From: RGIG7213 sp045544195
GTDB lineage: Bacteria; Bacillota; Clostridia; Oscillospirales; CAG-272
DNA length: 64,000 nt
Assembly: GCA_045544195.1 (NCBI GenBank)
Contig: JAZPYO010000034.1
Coordinates: 62,001-126,000, forward strand
Direction of reading: 5' to 3'
Shown here: one piece after another, positions 17,894-28,000 of the stretch
Layout of the letters: each line of letters begins with the position of its first letter
How positions within the stretch are numbered: the first letter of the stretch is position 1
Made by a program: the position numbers and the translations under genes
The notes under the pieces: model-generated
What the model saw: only the letters and a program-made list of their open reading frames with translations
Told to the model about the DNA's origin: nothing
The model's database searches: none

Positions 17894-18625
17894 ATGAGAA
17901 TAGATGTATATTTATTCAACAACGGATATACAAAAAGCAGAGAAGAAGCACAAAAGCTAATAAAGCTCGGATGTGTCAAGATCAACGGCGAAAAAACCTG
18001 TAAGCCTTCCTTTGCCATCGATGGCGAGTGCAGTATAGAAATTGAAAATCCCTTTGCATATGTCAGCAGAGGAGGAGACAAGCTGCGCGCCGCACTGGAC
18101 ACCTTCGGCGTTTCTGTCAGCGGTCGGTGCTGCGTTGATATAGGTGCTTCTACCGGCGGATTTACCGACTGCCTTTTACAGTACGGCGCGTCAAAGGTTT
18201 TTGCAATAGATTCGGGAACAGGTCAGCTTGCAGAATCTTTGAAAAGCTCACCGAGAGTCGTGAGCATGGAAAATGTAAATGCAAGGTACCTTCGTGCATC
18301 TGATATACCCGAAAAATGCACTTTGTGCGTCATGGACGTTTCTTTTATATCGCAAACACTGATATATAGCGCCGTTGCGGACATTTTACAAGACGGTGGG
18401 GAATTTATTTCTCTTGTAAAGCCGCAATTTGAAGCGGGAAGGGGCAATGTCGGTAAGGGCGGTATCGTTAAAGACGAAAAAATAAGACAGCGTGTTCTGG
18501 AGAATATTATTCAGCAAGCTGAGCTATACGGTCTCAGATACGTTTCTCACATCACCTCACCTATAAAGGGCGGCGACGGTAATACGGAATATCTGGCATA
18601 CTTTATAAAACAGAATGGATGTTAA
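17894..18625 (+). CDS. tlyA: TlyA-family 2'-O-methyltransferase (S4 + FtsJ domains)
   Basis: 243-residue protein of the TlyA family. In mycobacteria TlyA 2'-O-methylates cytidines in 16S and 23S rRNA; the older name hemolysin A is misleading. An N-terminal S4 RNA-binding domain (RIDVYLFNNGYTKSREEAQKL) is followed by the family linker FAYVSRGGDKLRAALD and an FtsJ-type SAM-binding motif (VDIGASTGGFTDCLLQYGA). Its ATG has no visible ribosome binding site. Its 3' end overlaps the first possible argR start. Confidence 0.94.
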   Translation: MRIDVYLFNNGYTKSREEAQKLIKLGCVKINGEKTCKPSFAIDGECSIEIENPFAYVSRGGDKLRAALDTFGVSVSGRCCVDIGASTGGFTDCLLQYGASKVFAIDSGTGQLAESLKSSPRVVSMENVNARYLRASDIPEKCTLCVMDVSFISQTLIYSAVADILQDGGEFISLVKPQFEAGRGNVGKGGIVKDEKIRQRVLENIIQQAELYGLRYVSHITSPIKGGDGNTEYLAYFIKQNGC

Positions 18626-18629
18626 ACTG

Positions 18630-19103
18630 ATGGAACAAGGTAACTTAATAAAGAAGAGACGGCATATGAAGATCCTTGAGCTGATCACAAACGAGGATAT
18701 TGTGACACAGGATGATCTTACAGAGCTTCTCAGACTTTCAGGCTTTGAGGTAACTCAGGCGACGGTATCGAGAGATATAAGAGAATTGAAGCTCACTAAA
18801 GCCGCTGACGAAAACGGCGTATATAAATACACCATCTCGCAGAGCGATGAGGAGCGTCCCTTAGGTAAGTACGGATTTATTCTCCGTGAAACAGTTATAA
18901 GCTGGGAAAAGGCTTATTCGCTTGTGGTGGTCAAAACGATATCAGGCATGGCGAATGCTGCATGTGCCGCAATAGATCATCTGCAGTGGAGCGAGGTAGT
19001 CGGTACTATCGCAGGTGACGATACGATATTTATTGCATCAAGAGGACTTGCAGAGGTCGATGCGATAGTTGAAAAATTGGAAAAAATCAAATTGAAGGTG
19101 TAA
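18630..19103 (+). CDS. argR: Arginine repressor ArgR
   Basis: Hexameric arginine-dependent repressor of arginine biosynthesis and activator of catabolism. A winged-helix N-terminal domain holds the recognition helix TQATVSRDIRELKL, and the C-terminal oligomerisation and arginine-binding domain contains VVGTIAGDDTIFIASR. Of the possible starts (ATG 18615, 18630, 18666), 18630 leaves the expected length (157) before KKRRHMKILELI; the choice is not certain. It sits in the conserved clostridial order tlyA-argR-recN. Confidence 0.94.
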   Translation: MEQGNLIKKRRHMKILELITNEDIVTQDDLTELLRLSGFEVTQATVSRDIRELKLTKAADENGVYKYTISQSDEERPLGKYGFILRETVISWEKAYSLVVVKTISGMANAACAAIDHLQWSEVVGTIAGDDTIFIASRGLAEVDAIVEKLEKIKLKV

Positions 19104-19133
19104 TACTTTAATTTACTTTCGGGAGGTGATAGT

Positions 19134-20816
19134 TTGCTTGCGAGCTTGCATATAGAGAATATTGCAGTCATAAAGAGCCTTGATATTGACTTTGCTCAAG
19201 GATTTTCGGCATTCACGGGCGAGACAGGTGCGGGCAAATCTATCATTATGAACTCCTTAGATCTTTTGTGCGGAGAAAAGCTTCGCCGTGATATGATAAG
19301 AACGGGCGAGGATACCGCACTCGTTTCGGCGCTGTTTACTGACATTGATGAACGGATCGAAGCTGTGCTGTCAGAGAACGGCATACCGTGTCAGGACGGT
19401 GAAATATTTGTTTCACGTTATGGAACGATCGACGGGAAAACTACCACAAAAGTTAACGGAAGGACTGTGCCTGCGTATGTTTTGCGCAGCATTATGCAGA
19501 TGCTTCTCGCTATTCACGGTCAGCATTCCTCACAGGCGTTGCTTGACCCTGATAATTACATAGGATATCTTGATGCATTTTCGGAAAGTGATGAGGAGCT
19601 TCACCGATACCGATGCTTATACGATGAGTTTAAAAAGGAGCGTTCAAGCCTCCGCGCACTGATGAATGCATCGAAGGATAAAAGCGAGCGAATGGAGCTT
19701 TTGAGGGCGAGAATCAAAGAGATCGACCGTGTGAATCCAAAGCCAAATGAAGAGCAGTCCTTGCTTGAGCAGCGCTTAAGGATAAAAGAGCGAGAGCGGA
19801 TATCAAAGCAGATAAAGCTGATAAATAAAGCACTGTATAAATCATCGTCAGCGCTATGCGCAGCCGATCTTATCGACAAGGCGTTTGAGGCATTGAATGA
19901 ACTATACGATATACTCGGTGATGAAAAATGTGCGGAAAATGCCAAAAGGCTTGCGGATTTCAAGTACGAGATCGAGGATATTGCGCTGAGTACCAAGCAG
20001 CTTTTGCCCGATGATGATCAGGATGATAAGGAAATGATCGACCGAATCGAAACGAGGCTTGATGATATTTCTTCGCTGAAAAAGAAATTCGGTGCTGATA
20101 TTGAAGAAATCGCCGCTATAAGAAGATCTGCTGTTGAGGAGCTTGAAAGGCTCGATACTTCTGAAATTCTGATAAAGGAAACGAAGGAAAAGCTACTTAA
20201 AATTTCTGATGAGTGCAGAAAAAACGCGTCTCGCCTTACAGAAAAGCGTAGACGCGGCGCTATCGCTCTTCAAAGACTGATATGTAACGAGCTATCAGAG
20301 CTTGATATGAAGAAGATACGTTTCAGAATAGATGTTTCAGAGCGAGATGAATACGATGAAAGCGGTGCAAATTCAGTGAGCTTTCTTATTTCCGCCAATG
20401 AGGGCGAGGACGAAAGACCTGTTGACAGGATCGCCTCAGGCGGTGAGCTTTCACGCATTATGCTTGCAATGCAGACGGTTTTCAGGCGGAAAAACAATAT
20501 ACCTACCGTGATATACGATGAGATCGACACGGGAATTTCGGGCGGAACTTGTGAAAAAATAGGAAAAAAGCTGCAATGCACAGCCGAGGGCTGTCAGGTG
20601 TTTGCTATAACTCATTCTGCACAGATAGCATCAACGGCGGATAATCACTATCTTATTTACAAGGAAGTTTCTTCAGGGAGAACTGAAACAAAAATAAAAT
20701 TACTATCAAATGACGAAAGGATAAAGGAGCTATCTCGCATAATAGGCGGTGTTACAATAACGGAAAGCGTTGAATCTGCGGCACGCGAGATGATCGAAAA
20801 CGGTAAAAGAAAATGA
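19134..20816 (+). CDS. recN: DNA repair protein RecN
   Basis: SMC-like ATPase acting early in double-strand break repair. Walker A is GETGAGKS (about 29-36), the middle is a long antiparallel coiled coil (about 170-370), and the C-terminal half carries the signature region RIASGGELSRIMLA and Walker B TVIYDEIDTGISG. 560 residues, a normal length. The start is TTG, supported by GGGAGGTGAT (19121-19130) at 5-nt distance and by the standard opening LHIENIAVI. Overlaps tyrS by 4 nt. Confidence 0.96.
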   Translation: MLASLHIENIAVIKSLDIDFAQGFSAFTGETGAGKSIIMNSLDLLCGEKLRRDMIRTGEDTALVSALFTDIDERIEAVLSENGIPCQDGEIFVSRYGTIDGKTTTKVNGRTVPAYVLRSIMQMLLAIHGQHSSQALLDPDNYIGYLDAFSESDEELHRYRCLYDEFKKERSSLRALMNASKDKSERMELLRARIKEIDRVNPKPNEEQSLLEQRLRIKERERISKQIKLINKALYKSSSALCAADLIDKAFEALNELYDILGDEKCAENAKRLADFKYEIEDIALSTKQLLPDDDQDDKEMIDRIETRLDDISSLKKKFGADIEEIAAIRRSAVEELERLDTSEILIKETKEKLLKISDECRKNASRLTEKRRRGAIALQRLICNELSELDMKKIRFRIDVSERDEYDESGANSVSFLISANEGEDERPVDRIASGGELSRIMLAMQTVFRRKNNIPTVIYDEIDTGISGGTCEKIGKKLQCTAEGCQVFAITHSAQIASTADNHYLIYKEVSSGRTETKIKLLSNDERIKELSRIIGGVTITESVESAAREMIENGKRK

Positions 20817-22036
20817 ATTTGTTGCAGGAATTTAAGGACAGAGGAATGCTTGCTCAGATAACTAACGAGGAAGCAGTAAAGGAGCTTTTTGAAAAGGAAA
20901 AGATATCCTTCTATATCGGTTTTGACCCCACAGCCGATTCATTGCATGTCGGCCACTTTATGCAAATGAAGATAATGTCGCATATGCAGAAGGCGGGTCA
21001 TCGCCCCGTTGTCATTTTTGGCGGGGGTACGGCTATGATAGGCGACCCTTCGGGCAAAAACGATATGCGAAAAATGATGACAAAGGAAACGATACAGCAC
21101 AATGTTGATTGCTTTAAGGAGCAGATGGCGAAATTTATCGACATTTCCGACGGAAAGGCGATATTCGTTGATAACGCTGATTGGCTTCTGAAGCTCAACT
21201 ATGTTGAATTTATCAGAGATATCGGCAAGCACTTCAATATAAACAGAATGCTTGCGGCTGAATGCTATAAAGCAAGACTTGAAAAGGGCGGTCTGACATT
21301 CCTTGAGTTCAACTACATGCTTATGCAGAGCTACGATTTTTATAAGCTGCACCAGGATTACGGAGTAAAAATGGAGCTTGGCGGAGATGATCAGTGGTCA
21401 AATATCATAGGCGGCGTAGAGCTTGTAAGAAAAATGACGGGTGACGAGGTATACGGCGTTACGTTCAATCTTCTTACTAACAGCGAGGGTAAGAAGATGG
21501 GCAAGACAGAAAAGGGTGCTGTATGGCTTGATCCTGAAAAAACATCTCCCTACGATTTCTATCAGTACTGGCGTAACATCGGTGATGCTGATGTTATCAA
21601 GTGTATGAAAATGCTCACATTTATGTCCTTGGAGGAGATCGCAGAATACGAAAAGCTCGAAGGCAGTGAGCTTAACAAAGCAAAAGAAAAGCTCGCTTAC
21701 GAGCTTACACTTCTTATCCACGGTAAAGAAGAGGCTGACAAGGCTGATGCAAGTGCAAAATCCCTTTTCGGCGGCGTAGGCGATGCAGATAATATGCCTA
21801 CAACACAGCTTTCTGAAAGTGATTTTATTGACGGACAGGTTTCAGTTTTGCAAATGCTCGTCGTTTCCGGCATCGCAAAATCAAGAAACGAGGCAAGAAC
21901 GCTTGTAACACAGGGAAGTATTACCGTTAATGATGAAAAGGTTACTGACCTTTCCGTAAAGCTCACAAAGGAGCAAATAGGCGACGGTATCATCGTTAAA
22001 AAAGGTAAGAAGATATACCACAAATTCACGGTTTGA
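20813..22036 (+). CDS. tyrS: Tyrosyl-tRNA synthetase
   Basis: Class I synthetase, 407 residues. The HIGH-like motif is HVGHFMQMK, the KMSKS-like motif is KMGKTEKGAV, and the tyrosine pocket segment is YMLMQSYDFYKL with GGDDQWSNI. The C-terminal S4 domain (SKNEARTLVTQG-type segment) binds tRNA-Tyr. Its ATG overlaps the recN stop (ATGA), so translation is coupled and there is no T-box. Clostridial genomes often have spoIVB and spo0A after recN; neither is here. Confidence 0.96.
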   Translation: MNLLQEFKDRGMLAQITNEEAVKELFEKEKISFYIGFDPTADSLHVGHFMQMKIMSHMQKAGHRPVVIFGGGTAMIGDPSGKNDMRKMMTKETIQHNVDCFKEQMAKFIDISDGKAIFVDNADWLLKLNYVEFIRDIGKHFNINRMLAAECYKARLEKGGLTFLEFNYMLMQSYDFYKLHQDYGVKMELGGDDQWSNIIGGVELVRKMTGDEVYGVTFNLLTNSEGKKMGKTEKGAVWLDPEKTSPYDFYQYWRNIGDADVIKCMKMLTFMSLEEIAEYEKLEGSELNKAKEKLAYELTLLIHGKEEADKADASAKSLFGGVGDADNMPTTQLSESDFIDGQVSVLQMLVVSGIAKSRNEARTLVTQGSITVNDEKVTDLSVKLTKEQIGDGIIVKKGKKIYHKFTV

Positions 22037-22040
22037 TAAT

Positions 22041-22673
22041 ATGTTTGAAAAAGTAATTGAAAGCCTCGAAAAAAATAATATCCGCGCTGCTTATGTAGAG
22101 GATACAACTCAGCTTATTGATTTTATAAAGGACTTTATTCCGAAGGGCTCAGTTGTTTCTAATGGCGGCTCTGTAACCTTGGCACAAACGGGTATAATTG
22201 ACCTTTTGAGAAACGGTGATTACAGATTTTTGGACAGAGGAGCAGAAGGCCTTACCCGTGAGCAGATAGAGGAAATATTCCACAAAGCATTTAATGCAGA
22301 TTATTATCTTATGAGCTCAAATGCTGTAACCGAGAACGGAATGCTATACAATGTCGACGGAAACAGCAACCGTGTCGCAGCCTTACTTTACGGACCTGCA
22401 AATGTCCTTGTAATAGTGGGAAAAAACAAGATAGTTAAGGATATTCCCGCGGCAATAGAGCGTGTGAAGACAGTTGCCGCACCGAAAAATGCCGCTCGCT
22501 TAAGCTGCAGCACATACTGCAATTCCGCACAGAAATGCGTGAATGCTGACAGTTGCGATTTTGGCGGATGTGCTTCTGATGCGCGGATCTGCTGTAATTA
22601 TGTAATTACCTCGCACCAACGCCGCTACGGCAGAATAACCGTGGTTATAGTTGGGCAGGAGTTAGGGTATTAA
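22041..22673 (+). CDS. LUD domain protein with C-terminal cysteine cluster
   Basis: 210-residue protein of the LUD (DUF162) family, related to LutC/YkgG of lactate utilisation, but of the stand-alone clostridial type. The core has GSVVSNGGSVTLAQTGIIDLL and YLMSSNAVTENGMLYNVDG. The last 50 residues hold a cysteine cluster (CSTYCNSAQKC, DSCDFGGC, ICCNY) that could bind an iron-sulfur cluster. No LutA/LutB partners are nearby, so lactate oxidation is not implied. It starts 4 nt after tyrS and ends the transcript at a terminator. Confidence 0.85.
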   Translation: MFEKVIESLEKNNIRAAYVEDTTQLIDFIKDFIPKGSVVSNGGSVTLAQTGIIDLLRNGDYRFLDRGAEGLTREQIEEIFHKAFNADYYLMSSNAVTENGMLYNVDGNSNRVAALLYGPANVLVIVGKNKIVKDIPAAIERVKTVAAPKNAARLSCSTYCNSAQKCVNADSCDFGGCASDARICCNYVITSHQRRYGRITVVIVGQELGY

Positions 22674-22693
22674 TATAACGTTTGCGCAACAAC

Positions 22694-22737
22694 AGTGCCG
22701 ACTGAAGCTGGTAGCTTGAGTCGGCACTTGCTTTTTT
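22694..22737 (+). terminator. Intrinsic terminator of the tlyA-LUD transcript
   Basis: AGTGCCGACT (22694-22703) pairs with AGTCGGCACT (22719-22728). The helix continues after one G-G mismatch as AAGCT/AGCTT with loop GGT, and TTTTTT follows. Confidence 0.85.
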
Positions 22738-24439
22738 ATCTGTAGAATGTATTTCCGCCTATAAATTCACGGACGAGACTTGTCGGTGGTATCTCGTCAT
22801 CAACATCAACGGCGGCTTGTATTGAATTGAGTATCTTTACCATACCTCTTACCTGATCGTAGCATTCATCCTCAGGTGTTATCTCAAGAAGCAACGGATA
22901 AATGTATTTTTTCAATATTACAAGCTCATACAGCGTAGAGCTGTTGAAAATAAAATCTGCATTTTCTTGGAATGGGAATATCCATCTTTCTTCGCCTCGT
23001 CTTACCGATTCCCACATTGACAAGGTTCTTTGAACTGATGCGCCGCGAGTTTCATAATCTCTTACAGTACGTCTTAACAGTCTTAAATAGCTCGTCGCAA
23101 TACGGTTGTGATTATCGAGATTAAGCGGTATAAGTGGGCTTATATACAGCTTAAATATCGCATTTTTGTCAAGCTCGGCGGGGAGAAGAAGGGGATTTAA
23201 AGCGTGAAGCCCTTCGATTATTATGACAGAATCGTCATTAAGTCTCAGTTTATGTCCTTTCCATTCACGCTTTGCAGTCTTGAAATTGAAAATCGGAATT
23301 TCAACCTCTTCACCCTTTAAAAGCTGTGATAAATGCTCAGCAAAAAGGGAAGTGTCAATCGTGTTTATGTGCTCAAGATCGAGCTTTCCGTCAGGTCCGG
23401 GTTTAATGAGGCATCTATCCAGATAATAATCGTCAAGACTCATAAGTATAGGCTTTTTTCCGTGAACCCGAAGCTGTGTTGCCAAGCGGTTCGCAGATGT
23501 CGTTTTCCCTGAGGAGCTCGGCCCTGCAAGCATTACCGCCTTTGCATCACGCTCACATATCATGTCTGCTATGTGTGAAAAGCTCTTTTCGTGCAAAGCC
23601 TCATTAACTCTGATCAGTTCGCGTATTCTGCCGTTTTCAACAAGCTGATTCAGGTCCGCAACTGTTTCGCACTCCATAAGCTCACCCCATTGCTTGCCTT
23701 CGGTGTATACGTTCAGAAAGTTCGGCATTTCGCGGTAAGAGGAAACTCGGTCAGGGTCAAATACGTCAGGGAATATGAAAATAAATCCGTCAGGGGCAGA
23801 GATGATGTCCCATGATCTCAAAAAAGATGTTGACGGCATCATTTCGCCGTAATAATAATCGCAAAAATCATCATATTCATATACATCTATCGTTGGAGAT
23901 GTGCGGTATTTTAGCAGGCTTACCTTATCAAAGTCGCCGCTTTTTGTATACCGTTGAATTGCTTCGGCTGTAGTTATCCTTTTTCGTAATAAAGGTATAT
24001 CCTGATCTACAATGTGTTGAACCTGCTTTTTGAGCCTATCGGAAGAAAAGTCGTCGGTGTTGCAAACTTTTATATACAATCCTGAACCAACGGTACAATT
24101 CATTTTCCCCTGCGCTGACGGCCAAAGCTGTTTTATTGCAAGGAAGAGAATAAACTGAGCTGTCCTTTTATAAGCCTCTCTGCCTGTGGGATCCTTGTAT
24201 CTGAGCAAACGGATCTTGCCATCCGATGCCGCCATTGCGCGCCGTATCGAATCACGGTCATTTGAAACGTCCTTTTGACGCAAGGGAATATAATTCAATG
24301 TAAAAATTTCGCCTGCAAGCTTTGCGGCGATAGGATCTTGTGATAACTTTCCGCTAACCAAGCCGAGCCGCTTTGCAAGATCAAGCAGTGTTTCATCGGG
24401 CTGCGGAGAAATGCGCAGCCCATCAATGATCAATTCCAT
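22736..24439 (-). CDS. Nucleoside kinase (TGS-like N-terminus plus uridine kinase domain)
   Basis: 567-residue protein. The first about 250 residues resemble the TGS and second additional domain of threonyl-tRNA synthetase; the C-terminal half is a P-loop kinase of the uridine kinase/phosphoribulokinase family, with Walker A GPSSSGKTTSANRLA, the nucleoside-site segment SLDDYYLD and VIIIEGLHAL. This domain pairing is common in Firmicutes and Thermotogae; phosphate transfer to a nucleoside is expected, but the preferred base is not settled. A guanine-type riboswitch lies in its leader, which argues for a purine-related job. GGAG precedes the ATG. Single-gene transcript. Confidence 0.88.
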   Translation of the reverse strand: MELIIDGLRISPQPDETLLDLAKRLGLVSGKLSQDPIAAKLAGEIFTLNYIPLRQKDVSNDRDSIRRAMAASDGKIRLLRYKDPTGREAYKRTAQFILFLAIKQLWPSAQGKMNCTVGSGLYIKVCNTDDFSSDRLKKQVQHIVDQDIPLLRKRITTAEAIQRYTKSGDFDKVSLLKYRTSPTIDVYEYDDFCDYYYGEMMPSTSFLRSWDIISAPDGFIFIFPDVFDPDRVSSYREMPNFLNVYTEGKQWGELMECETVADLNQLVENGRIRELIRVNEALHEKSFSHIADMICERDAKAVMLAGPSSSGKTTSANRLATQLRVHGKKPILMSLDDYYLDRCLIKPGPDGKLDLEHINTIDTSLFAEHLSQLLKGEEVEIPIFNFKTAKREWKGHKLRLNDDSVIIIEGLHALNPLLLPAELDKNAIFKLYISPLIPLNLDNHNRIATSYLRLLRRTVRDYETRGASVQRTLSMWESVRRGEERWIFPFQENADFIFNSSTLYELVILKKYIYPLLLEITPEDECYDQVRGMVKILNSIQAAVDVDDEIPPTSLVREFIGGNTFYR

Positions 24440-24454
24440 AAATTTGACTCCGTT

Positions 24455-24555
24455 CTAAAAAAATAAAAGGCTGACACGCAGTAAAAACCGGTAGTCAACC
24501 ATTAACGGTGGTTGGTAGAAACGCTTACCCATATTGTAAGCATATACCATCTGCG
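24455..24555 (-). promoter_or_regulatory. Purine riboswitch, guanine type, with overlapping terminator
   Basis: Leader of the nucleoside kinase gene, minus strand. Aptamer at 24551-24487: P1 GGTA/TACC, P2 GCTTAC/GTAAGC closing loop AATATGG, the junction GTTTCTACC, P3 CAACCA/TGGTTG closing loop CCGTTAA, then ACTAC. All pocket bases of the xpt-type aptamer can be placed (U22, U47, U51 and C74; C74 indicates guanine rather than adenine), and the loop-loop GG/CC contacts are kept. P1 can extend by CGCAG/CTGCG. Downstream, GTCAGCC can pair with GGTTGAC, which is the 3' half of P3 plus C74, followed by a run of Ts: a terminator excluded by the folded aptamer. Confidence 0.9.
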
Positions 24556-24576
24556 CAAAAAGCGCCTTGCTTGTTT

Positions 24577-24605
24577 ATTTTAACATATTATTCTCACGAT
24601 GTCAA
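24577..24605 (-). promoter_or_regulatory. Promoter of the riboswitch-nucleoside kinase transcript
   Basis: Minus strand: TTGACA, 17-bp spacer ending in TGT, TAAAAT. The transcript start falls about 20 nt upstream of the aptamer. Confidence 0.75.
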
Positions 24606-24684
24606 GTATTAATTTTCGCAAAATGCCTAAACGTAGTGATAATTTAGAACAAAATGTAAATTCTTGATATTTTTACTGAAGGTA

Positions 24685-24713
24685 TTGACAAACCGTTAAT
24701 TATATATTATAAT
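24685..24713 (+). promoter_or_regulatory. Consensus promoter of the PqqD-fibro-slime-peptide-radical SAM operon
   Basis: TTGACA, 17-bp spacer, TATAAT: a perfect sigma-A type match. The transcript start would be at about 24720, which rules out the ATG at 24718 as start of the first gene. It is divergent from the kinase promoter 80 bp away. Confidence 0.85.
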
Positions 24714-24747
24714 TAGTATGCATTATTATTTTTATAGGGAGAAGTGT

Positions 24748-25029
24748 ATGATTTTAAAACAACGTGTTGTGATAAGAAACATAGCGGGTGAATTCATTGC
24801 CGTCCCTGTAAAAGCAGGTCAAAACAGCTTTGAGGGCGTCTTGACGACTAACGAGGTAGGGGCTTTCATTCTTGAACTTCTTAAGAATGAAATTTCATTT
24901 CCCGATCTTGTAAATGCCTTGGCATCCGAATTTGACGTTGATGCTGCAACGGCAGAAAATGATGCTTTGCATTTTGTCGAAAAGCTCCGCCAAAGCGGAC
25001 TTATGGACAGCGAGGGAGGTACGTTATGA
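24748..25029 (+). CDS. PqqD-like RiPP recognition protein
   Basis: 93-residue PqqD-family protein. Such proteins bind the leader of a ribosomal peptide and present it to a radical SAM enzyme. The pattern LTTNEVGAFILELLKNEISF, then VNALASEFDVDAATAENDA and FVEKLRQSGLM, is the typical winged-helix PqqD core. The ATG at 24748 has AGGGAG at the right distance; the longer form from 24718 would start at the transcript start. It opens an operon whose last gene is a radical SAM/SPASM enzyme and whose third gene is a small cysteine peptide, so a peptide-chaperone role is likely but not shown. Confidence 0.88.
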   Translation: MILKQRVVIRNIAGEFIAVPVKAGQNSFEGVLTTNEVGAFILELLKNEISFPDLVNALASEFDVDAATAENDALHFVEKLRQSGLMDSEGGTL

Positions 25030-25089
25030 GTTAAGACCTGTTGTCACAAAGATCATGGTAAGAAAAAAATTATTTTAGGAGGCACAGAA

Positions 25090-28000
25090 TTGAAAAAAAG
25101 GATCTTATCTTTATTTCTTGTCAGCATAATGGTGTTCTCGGCTTTACCGTTGTCCGCGCTCGCCGAAATTGCTGATAACAGCGAAAAAAATGATTCTACA
25201 ACGTCTCAGCTGGCAGAAACTACGAAGGATATTCTTGACGGTGCTATATATCTGCCTATAACTATCAGAGACTTCAACAACGACGGTATCCTGTTCGAGT
25301 ATAACAGCAGCGGTGTAATTTATGGTAGTAAAATGCGTATCCATGGCGATAATGCATCACAGTATGGACCTCTCACAGATCCTTCAACTGAAAATCAGTT
25401 TGAAAAGGGTGATGCATACACAGCTTTTCCGACAACAGCAAACATATTAAGCCGTTATTACGGCGATTTTTACCGCGGCACATCAAATAAAGCACCAAAT
25501 CAAACAACTGTTGTTTATAATGCTGACGGCAGCGTGACACTCAAAAGTGATAGTGACGCAATTGACCCTCAGCTCCATATTGATCTCAAGGGCAAAACAA
25601 AATCATATTCTTATCTTGCAATGGTGTATAAGAATGCGAAAAATATTGTGAATGACTCCAAGGTTGACTGGGAGGTATTTCCTTACGGCGTTGTTGATAT
25701 GGCTGCCCGTAGAAAAAGTGGAGAGTATAATTCCGGCGATACCAAATTGGTAATTGGATCTGACGACTGGAACATCGTATATCTTCCGATCGACACAACG
25801 GAGGCTATGGACGGTATCCGTTTTGACTGGACGACCACACCTAATGCGGAAATCACGATAGCGGGCATTTATCTTGTCGATTCAAAGCCTGCCAAGTCCG
25901 GATATGATGATGCAGCCGACCTTATGTATGCTGAAGGCACAACATTCAGCGGAAGCCTTCCTGCATCGAAAAACGTCACTTTTGCGTTTTTCCGTTACAG
26001 AAACGCAAATCCTTCAACATCGGTATCACTCAAAGTTAACGGAACGAATTTCGGTTCAACAAATTTAAAGAATGATTCCATGTGGCATTGGGGCTATATG
26101 CACCCCGCTGCAGGTATCAACAACGGAACGTCATATACCTTGACGTCAACAGGCAATATCGAAATTTCAGAGCTGTATCTGCTCAACAATGATGATGCAG
26201 CGGCGTTGCAGGTATTGTTCAGAACATCGGGAAGCGGTCAGATCCCTGAAATGCATGCCCTTGAGGATTCCAACCTTGATATTCCTACAAGCGATGCTAT
26301 CGTAGCAAAGCCCTATTACGATCCTACTATAGACTATGTTTTGTCCGAAACCGATAAAGCTGACGGTTATTACACACGCTACTATGCGCAGAAGGATAAT
26401 GCAACGCTCAATTTATATGATTACATTTCCAATGCAACGTACCGCATTAACTGCGGTAATGGAGCGATAGGACCGAAGTATCCGCAATTTATGCAGATAC
26501 GCTATAAGGCTTCCGGCTTTGGTAATAACAAAGGATTAGTTTTTAATTATAAAACAAACAGGGGTGCGGGCACTTTACACCAGAGTGGAGCAAGCTCCGC
26601 GGTTACTGTGGATGATGACGGAAAATGGCACACGCTCGTTGTTCCGCTGAATAAAAGTCTCGACTGGTATCTTTGCGATATTTCAACTGTTCTTCCCAAG
26701 GGCGCTACTTTGGATATTGACTATATAAACCTTTTCAATACAATCGCAGGCGCTGAGTATTATGTGAAGGACTGGGATAAATTAAAGGCTAAGTATAACA
26801 ACAATTTAGCTGCTATTTATGCAGACCACTGGGTACAGAGTGTTTTCTCGTTTAACACCAGCCCCAACGCGCACAAAACTGAGGGCGGTAACGGCCCTAA
26901 CTCATCAGGCGGAGAATTCTTCTATAACTATCCCTTCAAGAGCGAGAGCGAGGCTGGAAAGATTCAGGCTTCGCTCAAGGATTCGGAGACTGGTATTTAT
27001 GATTCTACAAATCAAGTGTTCAAATTCCCGAACACAAATCGCACCTCTGTCGGCGGTACCCGCGGCACGTGGATAGAAGGTCTTGTCGATAATAAGCTCG
27101 GTCCGAACGGTAAGCCTGTTTATAAAAAGGAAATTGTTGAAGCGATCGCTAAAGCGCTTGCATTAGCTTTAACGATTCCTTACGAGTTGCCCGACGGAAC
27201 ACGTAACATCAGTGCTCTTGCAGGCGGTCTCGTTGATATCGACGTGCTTTTAGCAAATTGCAGTGATGATCAAAAGAATGCGATAATAAAAGATAAAATG
27301 AACGGTGATACGATGTTTGATATGGCAGAATATCTCCGTCACATGATCAAGCTGAACGGTAACTCACACGATACGTACTATTATACAGTCGGCACATATG
27401 ACGAAACAAAAGCTAAATCCGATCTCAGCTTTGCAAACGTTTCAACATGTATGGACGCAGCATACCTGTTGCTTAACGGTCTTTGGTCTTCAGCTGACGA
27501 AGGCGGTTACGCCATCGACCTGAACGATTATACAAATATCGGTCTTGTTTATGATGAGAAAAATGATTGCCACATATTCCGTTCATCTTATGCTGGCATC
27601 AATTATGACAAAGAAAACCGCCTCATTTACAACACCGTGATCGGTGATAAGGTAATTGAGCCCTGGATGGTTGCTACAAAAACAAATATGATCGCATCAA
27701 CTTCTCCGGCTTCAGAATACCGCTTCCTTTCGGGCGCTATTGCACAAAGTGGCTACGGCGTAACTCATTCGCCGTATTATTTCACAGACTGTAACTACGC
27801 AAATACCACAACTATGACTCGTTACGATTCTGCATCTAAAACAAATTTACTTGACCAGGATCTTAACGTAACAAAAACCGAAAGCGAAGCACAGTTTAAC
27901 GGTCTGTTTTACGGCAATGACAACTATAACTTTACAGTTCAGGGACACGGTGTGTTTGTTTTTGACTCGACGAAGGATCTTTTCTTTGAGTTTAACGGCG

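Noticed and set aside
22041..22673. Lactate utilisation operon lutABC
   Set aside because: Only one LUD protein is present, of the stand-alone type with its own cysteine cluster, behind tyrS; LutA and LutB are absent.
24718..24747. ATG at 24718 as start of the PqqD-like gene
   Set aside because: It lies 5 nt after the TATAAT of a consensus promoter, at or before the transcript start; ATG 24748 has a proper ribosome binding site and matches the family length.
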